A DNA stretch of 64,000 nt. Origin: Azospirillum brasilense (GTDB lineage: Bacteria; Pseudomonadota; Alphaproteobacteria; Azospirillales; Azospirillaceae). This document shows, in pieces, positions 1-9,390 of this stretch. The position numbers were made by a program, and so were the translations under genes. The stretch covers positions 310,001-374,000 of the forward strand of contig NZ_VITH01000005.1 of assembly GCF_007827815.1 (NCBI RefSeq). The letters run 5' to 3'. Each line of letters starts with the position of its first letter. The first letter of the stretch is position 1. The notes under the pieces were generated by a model. It did not search any database. It was not told where the DNA came from and saw nothing but the letters and a program-made list of their open reading frames with translations.

Positions 1-1239
1 CCGGTGCGCGCGGCGGCGGCGGCGGCGGTGCGGCTGCACCGGGTGATGAACGCCCGCACCGAACTGGCGCTGGCCCAGCTCGAAGCCAACGAATCCATCA
101 TCGAGGCGCTGCACGACCCGCTGGTCCTGGTCGGGGCGGAGCGGCAGGTGGCCCGGGCCAACCAGGCGGCGCGCGCCCTGTTCGGCGACCGCATCCTCGA
201 CCGCGACCTCGCCGCCTCGCTGCGCAACCCGGCGGTTCTGGAGGCGGTGGACGCCGTGCTGAAGGGCGGCGCCTCGCGCATCCTGGAATTCAGTCTGCCG
301 GTGCCGGTGGAGCGCATGTTCGAGGTGCGGGTCAAGCCCTTCCAGCGGCGCGTCCCCCGCCCGGTCCCCGGCGAGGACGGGGCGCCCGCCGGGACCGGGC
401 CGGGGCGGATGGTCATCCTGACGCTGCACGACATCACCGCGCTGCGCCGGTCGGAGCAGATGCGCGCCGACTTCATCGCCAACGCCAGCCACGAGCTGCG
501 CACCCCGCTGTCCTCGCTGCTCGGCTTCATCGAGACGCTGCGCGGCCCCGCCCGCGAGGATCTGGAGGCGCACGAGCGTTTCCTGTCGATCATGCAGGAC
601 CAGGCCAGCCGCATGGCCCGCCTCGTCAACGACCTGCTGTCGCTGTCGCGGATCGAGCTGGACGAGCACATGCCGCCCGCCGGCACGGTCGACGTGCTGG
701 ACCGGCTGGACGGGGTGATGGCGGCGCTGGAGCTGAAGGCGGCCAGCCGGCGCATCCGCCTGACGCTGGAGGCGCCGGAGAACCTGCCCGCGGTGGTCGG
801 CGACGAGGACCAACTCACCCAGGTCTTCCAGAACCTCGTCAGCAACGCGATCAAATACACGCGCGAGAACACCGACGTGACCGTCGCCGTGTCGCTCGCC
901 GACGGCGTGGCGGTCGGGGTGTCCGGCCCGGCGGGACGCGGCGGGCGAGGGATGCAAATGGTCGCCGTCGCCGTGCGCGATCAGGGGGAGGGCATCGCCC
1001 GCACCCATCTGCCGCGGCTGACCGAACGCTTCTACCGCGTCGACGCCGCGCGCTCGCGGGCGATGGGCGGCACCGGGCTGGGGCTGGCCATCGTCAAGCA
1101 CATCGTGAACCGCCACCGCGGCCGCCTGACCATCGAAAGCGCGGTCGGGGTGGGCAGCACCTTCACGGTCTATCTCCCCGCCGCGTCTGAGGAGTCGGGA
1201 GAGGGCCGCGCCGCGGAGCCCGCGCGGCGCCAAGCCTGA
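1..1239 (+). CDS. phoR: Phosphate regulon sensor histidine kinase PhoR (5' partial)
   Basis: Sensor kinase that phosphorylates PhoB when phosphate is scarce. The frame is open to the left edge, so the N-terminus, normally carrying the membrane segment, lies outside the window; the first GTG seen is at base 4. Counting from there, a PAS-like domain spans roughly residues 28-148, the HisKA phosphoacceptor is H163 in ASHELRTPL, and the ATPase domain shows the N box (NLVSNAIKYT) and the G box (GGTGLGLAIVKHI). It lies directly upstream of pstS and in the same direction as pstSCAB-phoU-phoB, which identifies it as PhoR rather than a generic kinase. Seen: domains and context. Inferred: the specific partner PhoB. 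Confidence 0.93.
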   Translation, partial: PVRAAAAAAVRLHRVMNARTELALAQLEANESIIEALHDPLVLVGAERQVARANQAARALFGDRILDRDLAASLRNPAVLEAVDAVLKGGASRILEFSLPVPVERMFEVRVKPFQRRVPRPVPGEDGAPAGTGPGRMVILTLHDITALRRSEQMRADFIANASHELRTPLSSLLGFIETLRGPAREDLEAHERFLSIMQDQASRMARLVNDLLSLSRIELDEHMPPAGTVDVLDRLDGVMAALELKAASRRIRLTLEAPENLPAVVGDEDQLTQVFQNLVSNAIKYTRENTDVTVAVSLADGVAVGVSGPAGRGGRGMQMVAVAVRDQGEGIARTHLPRLTERFYRVDAARSRAMGGTGLGLAIVKHIVNRHRGRLTIESAVGVGSTFTVYLPAASEESGEGRAAEPARRQA

Positions 1240-1279
1240 AGGTTGCGTCTACCCCGTCCGGCGTGACCGAAAGTGGGCG

Positions 1280-1308
1280 TCGTCATGAAACTGTCATAAA
1301 ACCGTAAT
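1280..1308 (+). promoter_or_regulatory. Pho box (PhoB binding site) upstream of pstS
   Basis: Three 7-base units spaced exactly 11 bases apart (TCGTCAT, CTGTCAT, CCGTAAT at 1280, 1291 and 1302), separated by A-rich 4-base linkers. This matches the classical PhoB direct-repeat pattern (CTGTCAT-like units plus AT-rich spacers). Its place after phoR and before pstS suggests that the pst genes can be induced separately from phoR. Confidence 0.85.
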
Positions 1309-1430
1309 CAGCGCGTCGCGGACCCCGACTAGTGTCCGCCCCGCAAGCCGCCCGCCCCTGGGGGAAGCGGCACGGGGTTGGACCATCGCGTTCCCCGGAA
1401 AAGGGGCAACCGGACCATCGGAGGGATACC

Positions 1431-2474
1431 GTGAATTCCAAGAAGCTCGCCGTCACCGCCGCCGCGGTCGTCGCCATGACCGCCGCCTTCGCGGGTGCTG
1501 CGAACGCTCAGTCGCGCGACCAGATCCGCGCCGTCGGCTCCTCGACCGTGTTCCCGTTCACCACGGCGGTTGCCGAGGCCTTCGGCAAGGGCGGCAAGTT
1601 CAAGACCCCGGTCGTCGAGTCGACGGGCACCGGCGGCGGCCTGAAGCTGTTCTGCGCGGGCGTCGGCCCGCAGCACCCGGACGTGGCGAACGCCTCGCGC
1701 CGCATCAAGAAGTCCGAGGTCGAGCAGTGCGCCGCCAACGGCGTCGCCCAGATCACCGAGCTGAAGGTCGGCTTCGACGGCATCGCGCTCGCCTACTCCA
1801 AGCAGGCCCCGCACACCGACCTGACCACCCAGATCCTGTGGAAGGCGCTGGCCAAGGACGTGCCGGTCGACGGCAAGATGGTCGCCAACCCCTACAAGAA
1901 GTGGTCGGACATCGACCCGAAGCTCCCGAACAAGGAGATCGAGGTCCTCGGCCCGCCCCCGACGTCCGGCACCCGTGACACCTTCAACGAGCTGGTGATG
2001 CTCGAAGGCTGCAAGAAGGTCGCCGAGGTGAAGGCCGCGGTCGCCGACGAGAAGGCCCGCGAGAAGGCCTGCATGACCATCCGCGAGGACGGCGGCTACG
2101 TCGAGGCCGGCGAGAACGACAACCTGATCGTCCAGAAGCTGACCGCCAACCCGGACGCCTTCGGCGTGTTCGGCTACAGCTTCTACGACCAGAACCGCGA
2201 CAAGCTGCAGACCGCCAAGATGGACGGCGTCGAGCTGTCGCCGGAAGCGGTCCAGGCCGGCAAGTACGAGCTGTCGCGCCCGCTGTTCATCTACATCAAG
2301 AACGCCCACGCCGGCGTCATCCCGGGCATCCGCGAGTTCATCGCCGAGTACACCTCGGAGCGCGCGATGGGCGAGGACGGCTATCTGGGCGACAAGGGCC
2401 TGATCTCCATGCCGAAGGCAGAGCGCGACGCCGCGCGCACCTCGGCGACCAACCTGACCCCGCTCCAGCTCTGA
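1431..2474 (+). CDS. pstS: Phosphate ABC transporter, periplasmic phosphate-binding protein PstS
   Basis: Periplasmic receptor that delivers inorganic phosphate to PstCAB. The GTG at 1431 is preceded by GGAGGG and begins a classic signal peptide (MNSKKLAV, hydrophobic core, cleavage near AANAQS), giving 347 residues; an upstream extension from 1332 has no signal-like start. The mature protein opens with the PstS-typical strand IRAVGSSTVFPFT and contains ESTGTGGGL and GPPPTSGTRDTF, the phosphate-contacting loops of the family. The relatively long form with paired cysteines (FCAG, EGCKK, KACMT) resembles the alphaproteobacterial type. First gene under the Pho box, followed by a hairpin that could lower read-through into pstC. 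Confidence 0.95.
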   Translation: MNSKKLAVTAAAVVAMTAAFAGAANAQSRDQIRAVGSSTVFPFTTAVAEAFGKGGKFKTPVVESTGTGGGLKLFCAGVGPQHPDVANASRRIKKSEVEQCAANGVAQITELKVGFDGIALAYSKQAPHTDLTTQILWKALAKDVPVDGKMVANPYKKWSDIDPKLPNKEIEVLGPPPTSGTRDTFNELVMLEGCKKVAEVKAAVADEKAREKACMTIREDGGYVEAGENDNLIVQKLTANPDAFGVFGYSFYDQNRDKLQTAKMDGVELSPEAVQAGKYELSRPLFIYIKNAHAGVIPGIREFIAEYTSERAMGEDGYLGDKGLISMPKAERDAARTSATNLTPLQL

Positions 2475-2485
2475 CCGGCTGACGG

Positions 2486-2518
2486 AACCGGCGGCTCTCC
2501 TCGGAGGGCCGCCGGTTT
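2486..2518 (+). terminator. Intrinsic hairpin between pstS and pstC (attenuator)
   Basis: Ten perfect pairs (AACCGGCGGC with GCCGCCGGTT), then one G-T and two further pairs, close a six-base loop; the 3' arm runs into TTTCCCG. It sits 11 bases after the pstS stop. A partial terminator here would explain the excess of binding protein over permease usual in such operons; that role is inferred. Confidence 0.65.
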
Positions 2519-2566
2519 CCCGTTTGTGCCAGGAGCCCGTTTTCAGCCCATTTCCGGCGGTTTCGC

Positions 2567-3949
2567 ATGCAGCTCACGGTACTGCTCATCATTCTGGCCC
2601 TGCTCACAGTGATCGGTTACCAGATGGGCCGGTCGCGTGCCGTCGCCTCCGTCGGCGGCCGCATCGTCGAGCTTCATTCGGTGCCGTCCTACCACGGCTT
2701 CTACGTCGCCCTCTGGGCGGGGCTTCCGGCCCTGCTGCTCTTCGCCTTCTGGGGGGCGTCGGAAGGCTGGCTGGTCATGCAGATGGTCCTGTCCGGCCTG
2801 CCGGACCGGCTGGTCAACGGCGACGCCCAGTCGCTCGGCCTGCTGCGCGCCGACATCCTGAACCTCGCCCACGGCGTCACCACCGGCCGCGAGCCCGATC
2901 CGGAGGTGGTTGCCGCGGCGGAACGCTACGTGCGGCTGCACGCGCTCGGCGACTGGAGCCTGCTGGTCATCGGCTGCTGCGTCGCCATCGGCGGCCTGCT
3001 CTACGCCCGCCGCCGCATCGACCCCGACCTGCGCGCCCGCAACCGGGTGGAGCGCACGGTCAACATCGCGCTGGTCATCTGCTCGCTGGTCGCCATCCTG
3101 ACCACCATCGGCATCGTGCTGTCGCTTCTGTTCGAGGCGATCCGCTTCTTCGCGGTGGTCAACCCGCTGGACTTCCTGTTCGGCACGCATTGGAGCCCGC
3201 AGATGGCCATGCGCGCCGACCAGGTGGGCTCCAGCGGCTCCTTCGGCGCGATCCCGCTGTTCGCCGGCACGCTGCTGATCACCGGCATCGCCATGGCGGT
3301 GGCGGTTCCGGTCGGGCTGATGGCGGCCATCTTCATGTCGGAATACGCCAGCCCGGGCCTGCGCACCTGGCTGAAGCCGATCCTGGAGGTGCTGGCCGGC
3401 ATCCCGACCGTGGTCTACGGCTTCTTCGCCGCCCTGACCATGGCGCCCTTCGTCCGCGACGTGGGCAACAGCCTGGGGCTGAGCGTCAGCTCGGAATCGG
3501 CGCTGGCCGCCGGCTTCGTGATGGGCGTGATGATTATCCCCTTCGTCAGCTCGCTGTCGGACGACGTCATCAACGCGGTGCCGCAGAGCTTGCGCGACGG
3601 TTCCTACGGGCTGGGCGCCACCAAGTCGGAGACGATCCGGCTGGTCGTGCTGCCCGCCGCCCTGCCGGGCATCGTCGCCGCCATCATGCTGGCGGTCAGC
3701 CGCGCCATCGGCGAGACGATGATCGTCACCATGGCCGCCGGCCTCACCGCCAACCTGACCGCCAACCCGCTGGACGCGGTGACCACGGTGACGACGCAGA
3801 TCGCCACGCTGCTGGTCGGCGACCAGGAGTTTGACAGTCCCAAGACGCTGTCGGCCTTTGGGCTCGGCCTCGTCCTGTTCGTCGTCACCCTGACCCTCAA
3901 CATGGTCGCCCTCCGGGTGGTCCAGAAGTATCGAGAGAAATATGACTGA
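2567..3949 (+). CDS. pstC: Phosphate ABC transporter permease PstC
   Basis: Inner-membrane permease subunit for phosphate import. The 460-residue protein is longer than enterobacterial PstC (about 320) because of an N-terminal region with extra membrane segments (about residues 1-30, 43-65 and 128-150), a feature of the alphaproteobacterial long form. The core permease domain is in the C-terminal half and carries the EAA loop around SLRDGSYGLGATKSETI followed by AIGETM. The stop overlaps the pstA start by 8 bases, so translation is likely coupled. Identification rests on domain order and operon position. Confidence 0.94.
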   Translation: MQLTVLLIILALLTVIGYQMGRSRAVASVGGRIVELHSVPSYHGFYVALWAGLPALLLFAFWGASEGWLVMQMVLSGLPDRLVNGDAQSLGLLRADILNLAHGVTTGREPDPEVVAAAERYVRLHALGDWSLLVIGCCVAIGGLLYARRRIDPDLRARNRVERTVNIALVICSLVAILTTIGIVLSLLFEAIRFFAVVNPLDFLFGTHWSPQMAMRADQVGSSGSFGAIPLFAGTLLITGIAMAVAVPVGLMAAIFMSEYASPGLRTWLKPILEVLAGIPTVVYGFFAALTMAPFVRDVGNSLGLSVSSESALAAGFVMGVMIIPFVSSLSDDVINAVPQSLRDGSYGLGATKSETIRLVVLPAALPGIVAAIMLAVSRAIGETMIVTMAAGLTANLTANPLDAVTTVTTQIATLLVGDQEFDSPKTLSAFGLGLVLFVVTLTLNMVALRVVQKYREKYD

Positions 3950-5240
3950 CCTCGTGGAACAGGATACGCGGGCCATGTCGGTCGCCGTCACCAAGTCGCG
4001 CTACCAGAGCGAGGAGTTCTCCGCCCGGCTGCGCCGCCGCTACGCCGCGGAGCGCCGGTTCCGGATCGCCGGGATGGTCGCCGTCGGGATCGCCTCGCTG
4101 ATGCTGGTGGTTCTGCTCGGCTCGATCATCAGCAAGGGCTACACCGCCTTCTGGCAGGCGCAGATCCGGCTGGAGGTGACGCTGGACAAGCAGCAGGTGG
4201 AGGAGCGGAACTACACCGCCCTTCTCCGGCAGGCGCTCTACGCCCAGGTCCCAACCGCCACTGACCGCGCCACCCGCCGCTCGCTGAACGACCTGCTGTC
4301 CTCCGGCGCGCCGTACGAGCTGGAGGCGAAGGTCAACGCCAACCCGTCCCTCGTCGGCACCACGCAGACGGTCTGGGTCCGCGCCGACGACGAGATCGAC
4401 CAGTTCATGAAGGGCTTCATCCGGCGCGACGTGCCGGAGAGCGAGCGCCGGCTGAACGACGTCAAGATCGCCGCCATCGACGCGCTGGTCGCCAACGGCT
4501 CCATCCGCAGCACCTTCAACACCACCCTGTTCACCGCCGGCGACAGCCGCGAGCCGGAACAGGCGGGCATCCTGGGGGCCGTCGTCGGCTCCGCCCTGAC
4601 GCTGGTGGTGACCATGCTGCTGTCGGTGCCGATCGGCATCGCCGCCGCGGTCTACCTCGAGGAGTTTGCGCCGAAGAACCGCTGGACCGACCTGATCGAG
4701 GTGAACATCAACAACCTCGCCGCGGTGCCGTCGATCATCTTCGGCCTGCTGGGTCTGGCGGTGTTCCTCGGCTTCTTCGGTCTGCCGCGCTCCGCCCCTC
4801 TGGTCGGCGGCTTGGTGATGGCGCTGATGACCCTGCCGGTCATCATCATCGCCTCGCGCGTCGCCCTGAAGGCGGTGCCGCCGTCGATCCGCGAAGCGGC
4901 GCTGGGCGTCGGCGCCTCGCCGCTGCAGACGGTGACGCACCATGTCCTGCCGCTGGCCCTGCCGGGCATCCTGACCGGCACCATCATCGGCATGGCCCGC
5001 GCGCTGGGCGAGACGGCGCCGCTGCTGATGATCGGCATGGTGGCCTTCATCGTGGACATCCCGGGCGGCCTGACCGACAGCGCCACGGCCATCCCGGTGC
5101 AGATCTACATGTGGGCGGACAGCCCCGAGCGGGCCTTCACGGAGCGCACCTCCGCGGCGATCATGATCCTGCTCGCCTTCCTCATCCTGATGAACGGCCT
5201 GGCCGTCTTCCTGCGCAAGAAATTCGAGAGGCGTTGGTAA
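3942..5240 (+). CDS. pstA: Phosphate ABC transporter permease PstA
   Basis: Second permease subunit, pairing with PstC. The 432 residues include a roughly 200-residue N-terminal part (one membrane segment at about residues 43-64, then a probable periplasmic region), longer than E. coli PstA but usual for this lineage. The permease core is C-terminal, with the EAA loop [23 protein letters not shown] and [11 protein letters not shown]. It begins 8 bases inside pstC; a downstream ATG at 3975 is a possible alternative start. Four bases separate its stop from pstB. Confidence 0.94.
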   Translation: MTDLVEQDTRAMSVAVTKSRYQSEEFSARLRRRYAAERRFRIAGMVAVGIASLMLVVLLGSIISKGYTAFWQAQIRLEVTLDKQQVEERNYTALLRQALYAQVPTATDRATRRSLNDLLSSGAPYELEAKVNANPSLVGTTQTVWVRADDEIDQFMKGFIRRDVPESERRLNDVKIAAIDALVANGSIRSTFNTTLFTAGDSREPEQAGILGAVVGSALTLVVTMLLSVPIGIAAAVYLEEFAPKNRWTDLIEVNINNLAAVPSIIFGLLGLAVFLGFFGLPRSAPLVGGLVMALMTLPVIIIASRVALKAVPPSIREAALGVGASPLQTVTHHVLPLALPGILTGTIIGMARALGETAPLLMIGMVAFIVDIPGGLTDSATAIPVQIYMWADSPERAFTERTSAAIMILLAFLILMNGLAVFLRKKFERRW

Positions 5241-5244
5241 CCCC

Positions 5245-6063
5245 ATGAGCGTCCAGACCCACATCCCGGCCACGGCCATGCCTTCGCGTCCCGCCGCCGG
5301 CATCCACGGCACCAAGATGGTCGCCCGCGACGTCAAGGTGTTCTACGGGGCCAAACAGGCGCTCAAGGGCATCAACCTGGAGATCCAGGAAAACCGCGTG
5401 ATGGCCCTGATCGGTCCGTCCGGTTGCGGCAAGTCGACGTTCCTGCGCTGCCTGAACCGCATGAACGACACCATTGAGAACTGCCGCGTCGAGGGGCTGA
5501 TCGCGCTCGACGGCGAGGACGTCTACGGCAAGAACATCGACGCCGTGCAGCTCCGCGCCCGCGTCGGCATGGTCTTCCAGAAGCCGAACCCCTTCCCGAA
5601 GTCGATCTACGACAACATCGCCTACGGCCCGCGCATCCACGGCATCGCCAGCCACCGCGACGAGATGGACGAGATCGTCCAGACCTCGCTGAAGCGCGCC
5701 GGCTTGTGGAACGAGGTGAAGGATCGCCTGCGCGAGCCGGGCACCGGCCTGTCCGGCGGCCAGCAGCAGCGCCTGTGCATCGCCCGCGCCATCGCCGTCA
5801 GCCCCGAGGTGATCCTGATGGACGAGCCCTGCTCGGCGCTCGACCCCATCGCGACCGCCCACATCGAGGAGCTGATCGACGAACTGCGCGAGAACTACAC
5901 GATCGTCATCGTCACCCACAACATGCAGCAGGCGGCCCGCGTCTCCCAGAAGACCGCCTTCTTCCATCTGGGCGACATGGTGGAGTGCGACGACACCGAG
6001 GAAATCTTCACCAACCCGCGGGACGAGCGCACCCAGGGCTACATCACCGGCCGCTACGGCTGA
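5245..6063 (+). CDS. pstB: Phosphate ABC transporter ATP-binding protein PstB
   Basis: Cytoplasmic ATPase that energises the Pst transporter and takes part in signalling to PhoR through PhoU. At 272 residues it has the Walker [10 protein letters not shown], the Q loop [15 protein letters not shown] characteristic of PstB, the signature [16 protein letters not shown], Walker [14 protein letters not shown] and the switch histidine in IVTHNMQQA. The C-terminal ITGRYG ending is typical of the family. It follows pstA immediately and precedes phoU. Confidence 0.97.
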   Translation: MSVQTHIPATAMPSRPAAGIHGTKMVARDVKVFYGAKQALKGINLEIQENRVMALIGPSGCGKSTFLRCLNRMNDTIENCRVEGLIALDGEDVYGKNIDAVQLRARVGMVFQKPNPFPKSIYDNIAYGPRIHGIASHRDEMDEIVQTSLKRAGLWNEVKDRLREPGTGLSGGQQQRLCIARAIAVSPEVILMDEPCSALDPIATAHIEELIDELRENYTIVIVTHNMQQAARVSQKTAFFHLGDMVECDDTEEIFTNPRDERTQGYITGRYG

Positions 6064-6135
6064 TCCCCGGCCTCTGATTCCCGGCCTCTGATTCCGGGCA
6101 CCGCCGCGACTCCTCCTCAGCGAAGGACGTGAAGC

Positions 6136-6924
6136 ATGAGCAACGAACACATCGTGCGTTCCTTCGCGCACGAACTTGAGCGCCTGTCCAACCTGATCAC
6201 CCAGATGGGCGGCGTCGCCGAAGCGCAGGTGGACGCCGCCGTGAAGGCAGTGGCCCGCCGCGACGTCGCGCTGGCCGCCCAGGTCATGCAGGCCGACCAG
6301 CGCATCGACGCCTACGAGCGCGACATCGACGCCGAGGCCGTGCGCCTGCTCGCCCTGCGCCAGCCGCTGGCCCAGGATCTGCGCGAGATCGTGTCGGCGC
6401 TGAAGATCGCGTCGGACCTGGAGCGGATCGGCGACTACGCCTCCAACATCGCCAAGCGCTCGCTGGCGCTGGCCCAGGTGCCGGTGGTGCGCCCGGCGGT
6501 GGCCATCCCGCGCATGGGGCGGCTGGTCGAGTCGATCATGAAGGACGTGCTGGACGCCTACATCGAGCGCGACGTTCAGCGCGCCATCGCCGCCTGGGAA
6601 CGCGACGAGGAGCTGGACGACCTCTACACCAGCCTGTTCCGCGAGGTCCTGACCTACATGATGGAGGACCCGCGCAACATCACGCCCTGCACGCATCTGC
6701 TCTTCATGGCGAAGAACCTGGAGCGGATCGGCGACCACGCCACCAACATCGCCGAGACCATCCATTACCTGGTGGTCGGCACGCCGCTGCGCGCTGCGCG
6801 CCCGAAGAGCGACGGCAGCAGCTTCGCCGTGGTCGAGCCGGAGGGGCTCTCCACTGAGTCGGCGGAACGGGGATTGCCGCGGGACGGCGGCCCGGATAAC
6901 GATGGAGCGGGACATGCCGCGTGA
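6136..6924 (+). CDS. phoU: Phosphate signalling regulator PhoU
   Basis: Negative regulator linking PstB status to PhoR. The 262-residue helical protein has two PhoU repeats (about residues 15-105 and 118-205), each with the metal-binding signature DLERIGDYASNIAK / NLERIGDHATNIAE. The C-terminal 50 residues are polar and poorly conserved. A purine-rich AAGGACGTGAAGC stretch precedes ATG 6136. The distal end overlaps the upstream, less likely phoB start at 6902 but not the one preferred here. Confidence 0.95.
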   Translation: MSNEHIVRSFAHELERLSNLITQMGGVAEAQVDAAVKAVARRDVALAAQVMQADQRIDAYERDIDAEAVRLLALRQPLAQDLREIVSALKIASDLERIGDYASNIAKRSLALAQVPVVRPAVAIPRMGRLVESIMKDVLDAYIERDVQRAIAAWERDEELDDLYTSLFREVLTYMMEDPRNITPCTHLLFMAKNLERIGDHATNIAETIHYLVVGTPLRAARPKSDGSSFAVVEPEGLSTESAERGLPRDGGPDNDGAGHAA

Positions 6925-6955
6925 CGGCGAGACGCGCAGTGGGAGCGGGACAAGC

Positions 6956-7660
<705 letters not shown>

Positions 7661-7682
7661 GCGAAATGCCCAAGCGCTGACC

Positions 7683-7770
7683 TTGCCCCCTCCCTAACCC
7701 TCTCCCGCTTCGCAGGGGAGGGGACTGATTTTCCCTCTCCTGCGAAGCGGGGGAGGGAAGGGTGGGGGCC
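7683..7770. repeat. GC-rich palindromic repeat, copy A
   Basis: Imperfect inverted repeat with arms built from CCCCCTCCCTAACCCTC and its complement around a short AT-rich centre; it contains the shared core CTGCGAAGCGGGGGAGGG. It lies between the convergent ends of phoB and the 93-codon gene and could act as a bidirectional terminator. Related copies start at 28967, 31125, 35595 and 44002. Confidence 0.85.
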
Positions 7771-7788
7771 AAGTGTGCGTTGCGAAAG

Positions 7789-8070
7789 CTACCCCTCCAA
7801 CAGCTCCACAGCCTCGCGCAGGATCGCCACCTTCGGGCCGAAGCGCTTCGCCGGGTCGCTGTCCTCGATGAAGCCGATCATCATGCGCAGGGCATGCGCC
7901 ACCCGCGGGGCGAGGTCGGGGTGCGCCGTCACATGCTGCGCCTGATGGGCCAGCGCGTCCCGGTAGGGGTGGCCCTCGAACCCCTCCGCGGCGATCGCCT
8001 CGAAGCGGTTCGCGTGCTCGATCACCAAACCATTATCCACCGGGCTGTGGTCGTCGGTCATTGCGCTCAC
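7789..8070 (-). CDS. Small conserved-looking protein of unknown function (93 aa)
   Basis: Not recognised. The protein is helical by composition, acidic overall and has no membrane segment or cysteine. It overlaps the stop of the DsrE-like gene by four bases (GTGA), so it is probably translated with it; an ATG at 8061 is an alternative start. It ends in LEG with a single terminal glycine, so it lacks the GG tail expected of a ubiquitin-like substrate for the E1-type enzyme encoded two genes upstream. Coding status is supported by operon packing and a tidy end just before repeat A; function is open. Confidence 0.7.
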   Translation of the reverse strand: MSAMTDDHSPVDNGLVIEHANRFEAIAAEGFEGHPYRDALAHQAQHVTAHPDLAPRVAHALRMMIGFIEDSDPAKRFGPKVAILREAVELLEG

Positions 8071-8504
8071 ACGAAGAGGATCGCGCCGGTCTTCGGCGCG
8101 TCGTTCAGGAAGGTGACGACGCCGCCGGTCGTCACCGGCACGTCGGGGCGCAGCGGCGCGCCAACAGGCAGGCCGAGCGCGCGCAACCCCATCTCGCAGG
8201 CCATGACCGTGACCTTGAGCATCACGCAGGCCTCCAGCAACTCCTCGAAGCCGGCCAGCCCGTTGGCGGTGAAGGCGGCGTCGCGCTCCGCCGGGCGGCT
8301 GCCGTCGTCGGCGGGGTCCAGCCGGTGCCAGCCCGGCGCGCCGTCGGCGTCCCCGGCCAGCAGCGTGTTCAGGGCGCGGCCGGTGAAGAACAGCGTGACC
8401 TTGCGGTTGGTCGCCGCCGCCGCGCTGGCCATCACCAGGGCGTAGTGCACCCGGTCGAAGCCGCCCGCGAACAGGACGATGGACAGGTTTTCAGGACCTT
8501 CCAT
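8067..8504 (-). CDS. DsrE-like family protein
   Basis: A 145-residue single-domain protein with a DsrE/DsrF/TusD-like layout: an N-terminal strand followed by a glycine turn (LSIVLFAGGFDRVHYAL), a central FTGRALNTLL segment, and a conserved cysteine in VMACEMGLRALGL, the position that carries sulfur or is redox-active in relatives. There is also a cysteine in EACVML. The family includes sulfur-relay proteins and others of unclear function. It follows the MoeB-like gene by 23 bases and overlaps the next gene, so the three likely form one operon. A sulfur-transfer role is inferred from family and context. Confidence 0.75.
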   Translation of the reverse strand: MEGPENLSIVLFAGGFDRVHYALVMASAAAATNRKVTLFFTGRALNTLLAGDADGAPGWHRLDPADDGSRPAERDAAFTANGLAGFEELLEACVMLKVTVMACEMGLRALGLPVGAPLRPDVPVTTGGVVTFLNDAPKTGAILFV

Positions 8505-8527
8505 GGGGGGAGCCTCTCAGCCGCCGC

Positions 8528-9316
8528 TCAGTGGGCGGACAGGTCGTGGATGGTCGGGTGGGCGCCGCACAGGGGGCAGTCCGGGTCGCGGCGCACGGTG
8601 ATGCGCTGGAACGAGGCGTGCAGCGTGTCCAGCATCATCAGGCTGCCCGACAGGCCCTCGCCGATGCCCATGATCTCCTTCAGCACCTCGGTCGTCTGGA
8701 GCGAACCGACGAAGCCGGCCAGCGCCCCCAGCACGCCGCCCTCGGAGCAGGACGGCACCAGACCGCGCGGCGGCGGTTCCGGGAACAGGCAGCGGTAGCA
8801 GGGGTGCGGGTCGCCGAGATGCGCCTTGAAGGTGGAGACCTGCCCGTCGAAGCGCAGGATCGCCGCCGACACCAGCGTCCTGCCCGCGAAGTAGCAGGCG
8901 TCGTTGAGCAGGAAGCGCGTGGCGAAATTGTCCGAGCCGTCGGCCACGATGTCGTAGCGCCCGATCAGGTCCAGCGCGTTGTCCTTCGTCAGGCGCGTCT
9001 TGTGCACCTCCACCGCCACGTCGGGGTTCAGCGCGCGGATGCGGGCGGCGGCGCTCTCCACCTTTGGAACGCCGAGCGACGATTCGTCGTGGATGACCTG
9101 CCGTTGCAGGTTGGACAGGTCCACCGTGTCGTCGTCGATGACGCCGATGGTGCCGACCCCCGCCGCGGCGAGGTAGAGCAGCAGCGGCGCGCCCAGCCCG
9201 CCGGCCCCGACGACCAGGACGCGGGCGCGCAGCAGCGCCTCCTGCCCGACGCCGCCGACCTCCGGCAGGATGATGTGGCGGGAATAACGGTGAAGCTGGG
9301 TGTCGGTGAAATCCAT
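8528..9316 (-). CDS. moeB: MoeB/ThiF-family adenylyltransferase (E1-like)
   Basis: Activates the C-terminal glycine of a ubiquitin-fold sulfur carrier (MoaD- or ThiS-type) by adenylation. The 262-residue protein starts with the family signature RYSRHIILPEVG, has the nucleotide loop GAGGLGAP, the DLSNLQRQ motif, the invariant DGSDNFATRFLLND, two CxxC pairs for structural zinc (CYRC and CPLC) and the candidate thiol PSCSEGGVLG. Length and layout fit MoeB/ThiF without a rhodanese domain. No carrier gene (moaD/thiS) is adjacent, so the substrate cannot be assigned. First gene of a three-gene minus-strand unit with a DsrE-like protein. Confidence 0.87.
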   Translation of the reverse strand: MDFTDTQLHRYSRHIILPEVGGVGQEALLRARVLVVGAGGLGAPLLLYLAAAGVGTIGVIDDDTVDLSNLQRQVIHDESSLGVPKVESAAARIRALNPDVAVEVHKTRLTKDNALDLIGRYDIVADGSDNFATRFLLNDACYFAGRTLVSAAILRFDGQVSTFKAHLGDPHPCYRCLFPEPPPRGLVPSCSEGGVLGALAGFVGSLQTTEVLKEIMGIGEGLSGSLMMLDTLHASFQRITVRRDPDCPLCGAHPTIHDLSAH

Positions 9317-9390
9317 GATCCGCAGAATAGCGCGGAACGCCCCGTGCCGCGCAAGTCCCCTTGCTCAGGGCCTTGCCGCGGGCGGCGGCG

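Noticed and set aside
7789..8070. Ubiquitin-like sulfur carrier partner of the MoeB-like enzyme
   Set aside because: It ends in a single glycine (LEG) and has no beta-grasp pattern.
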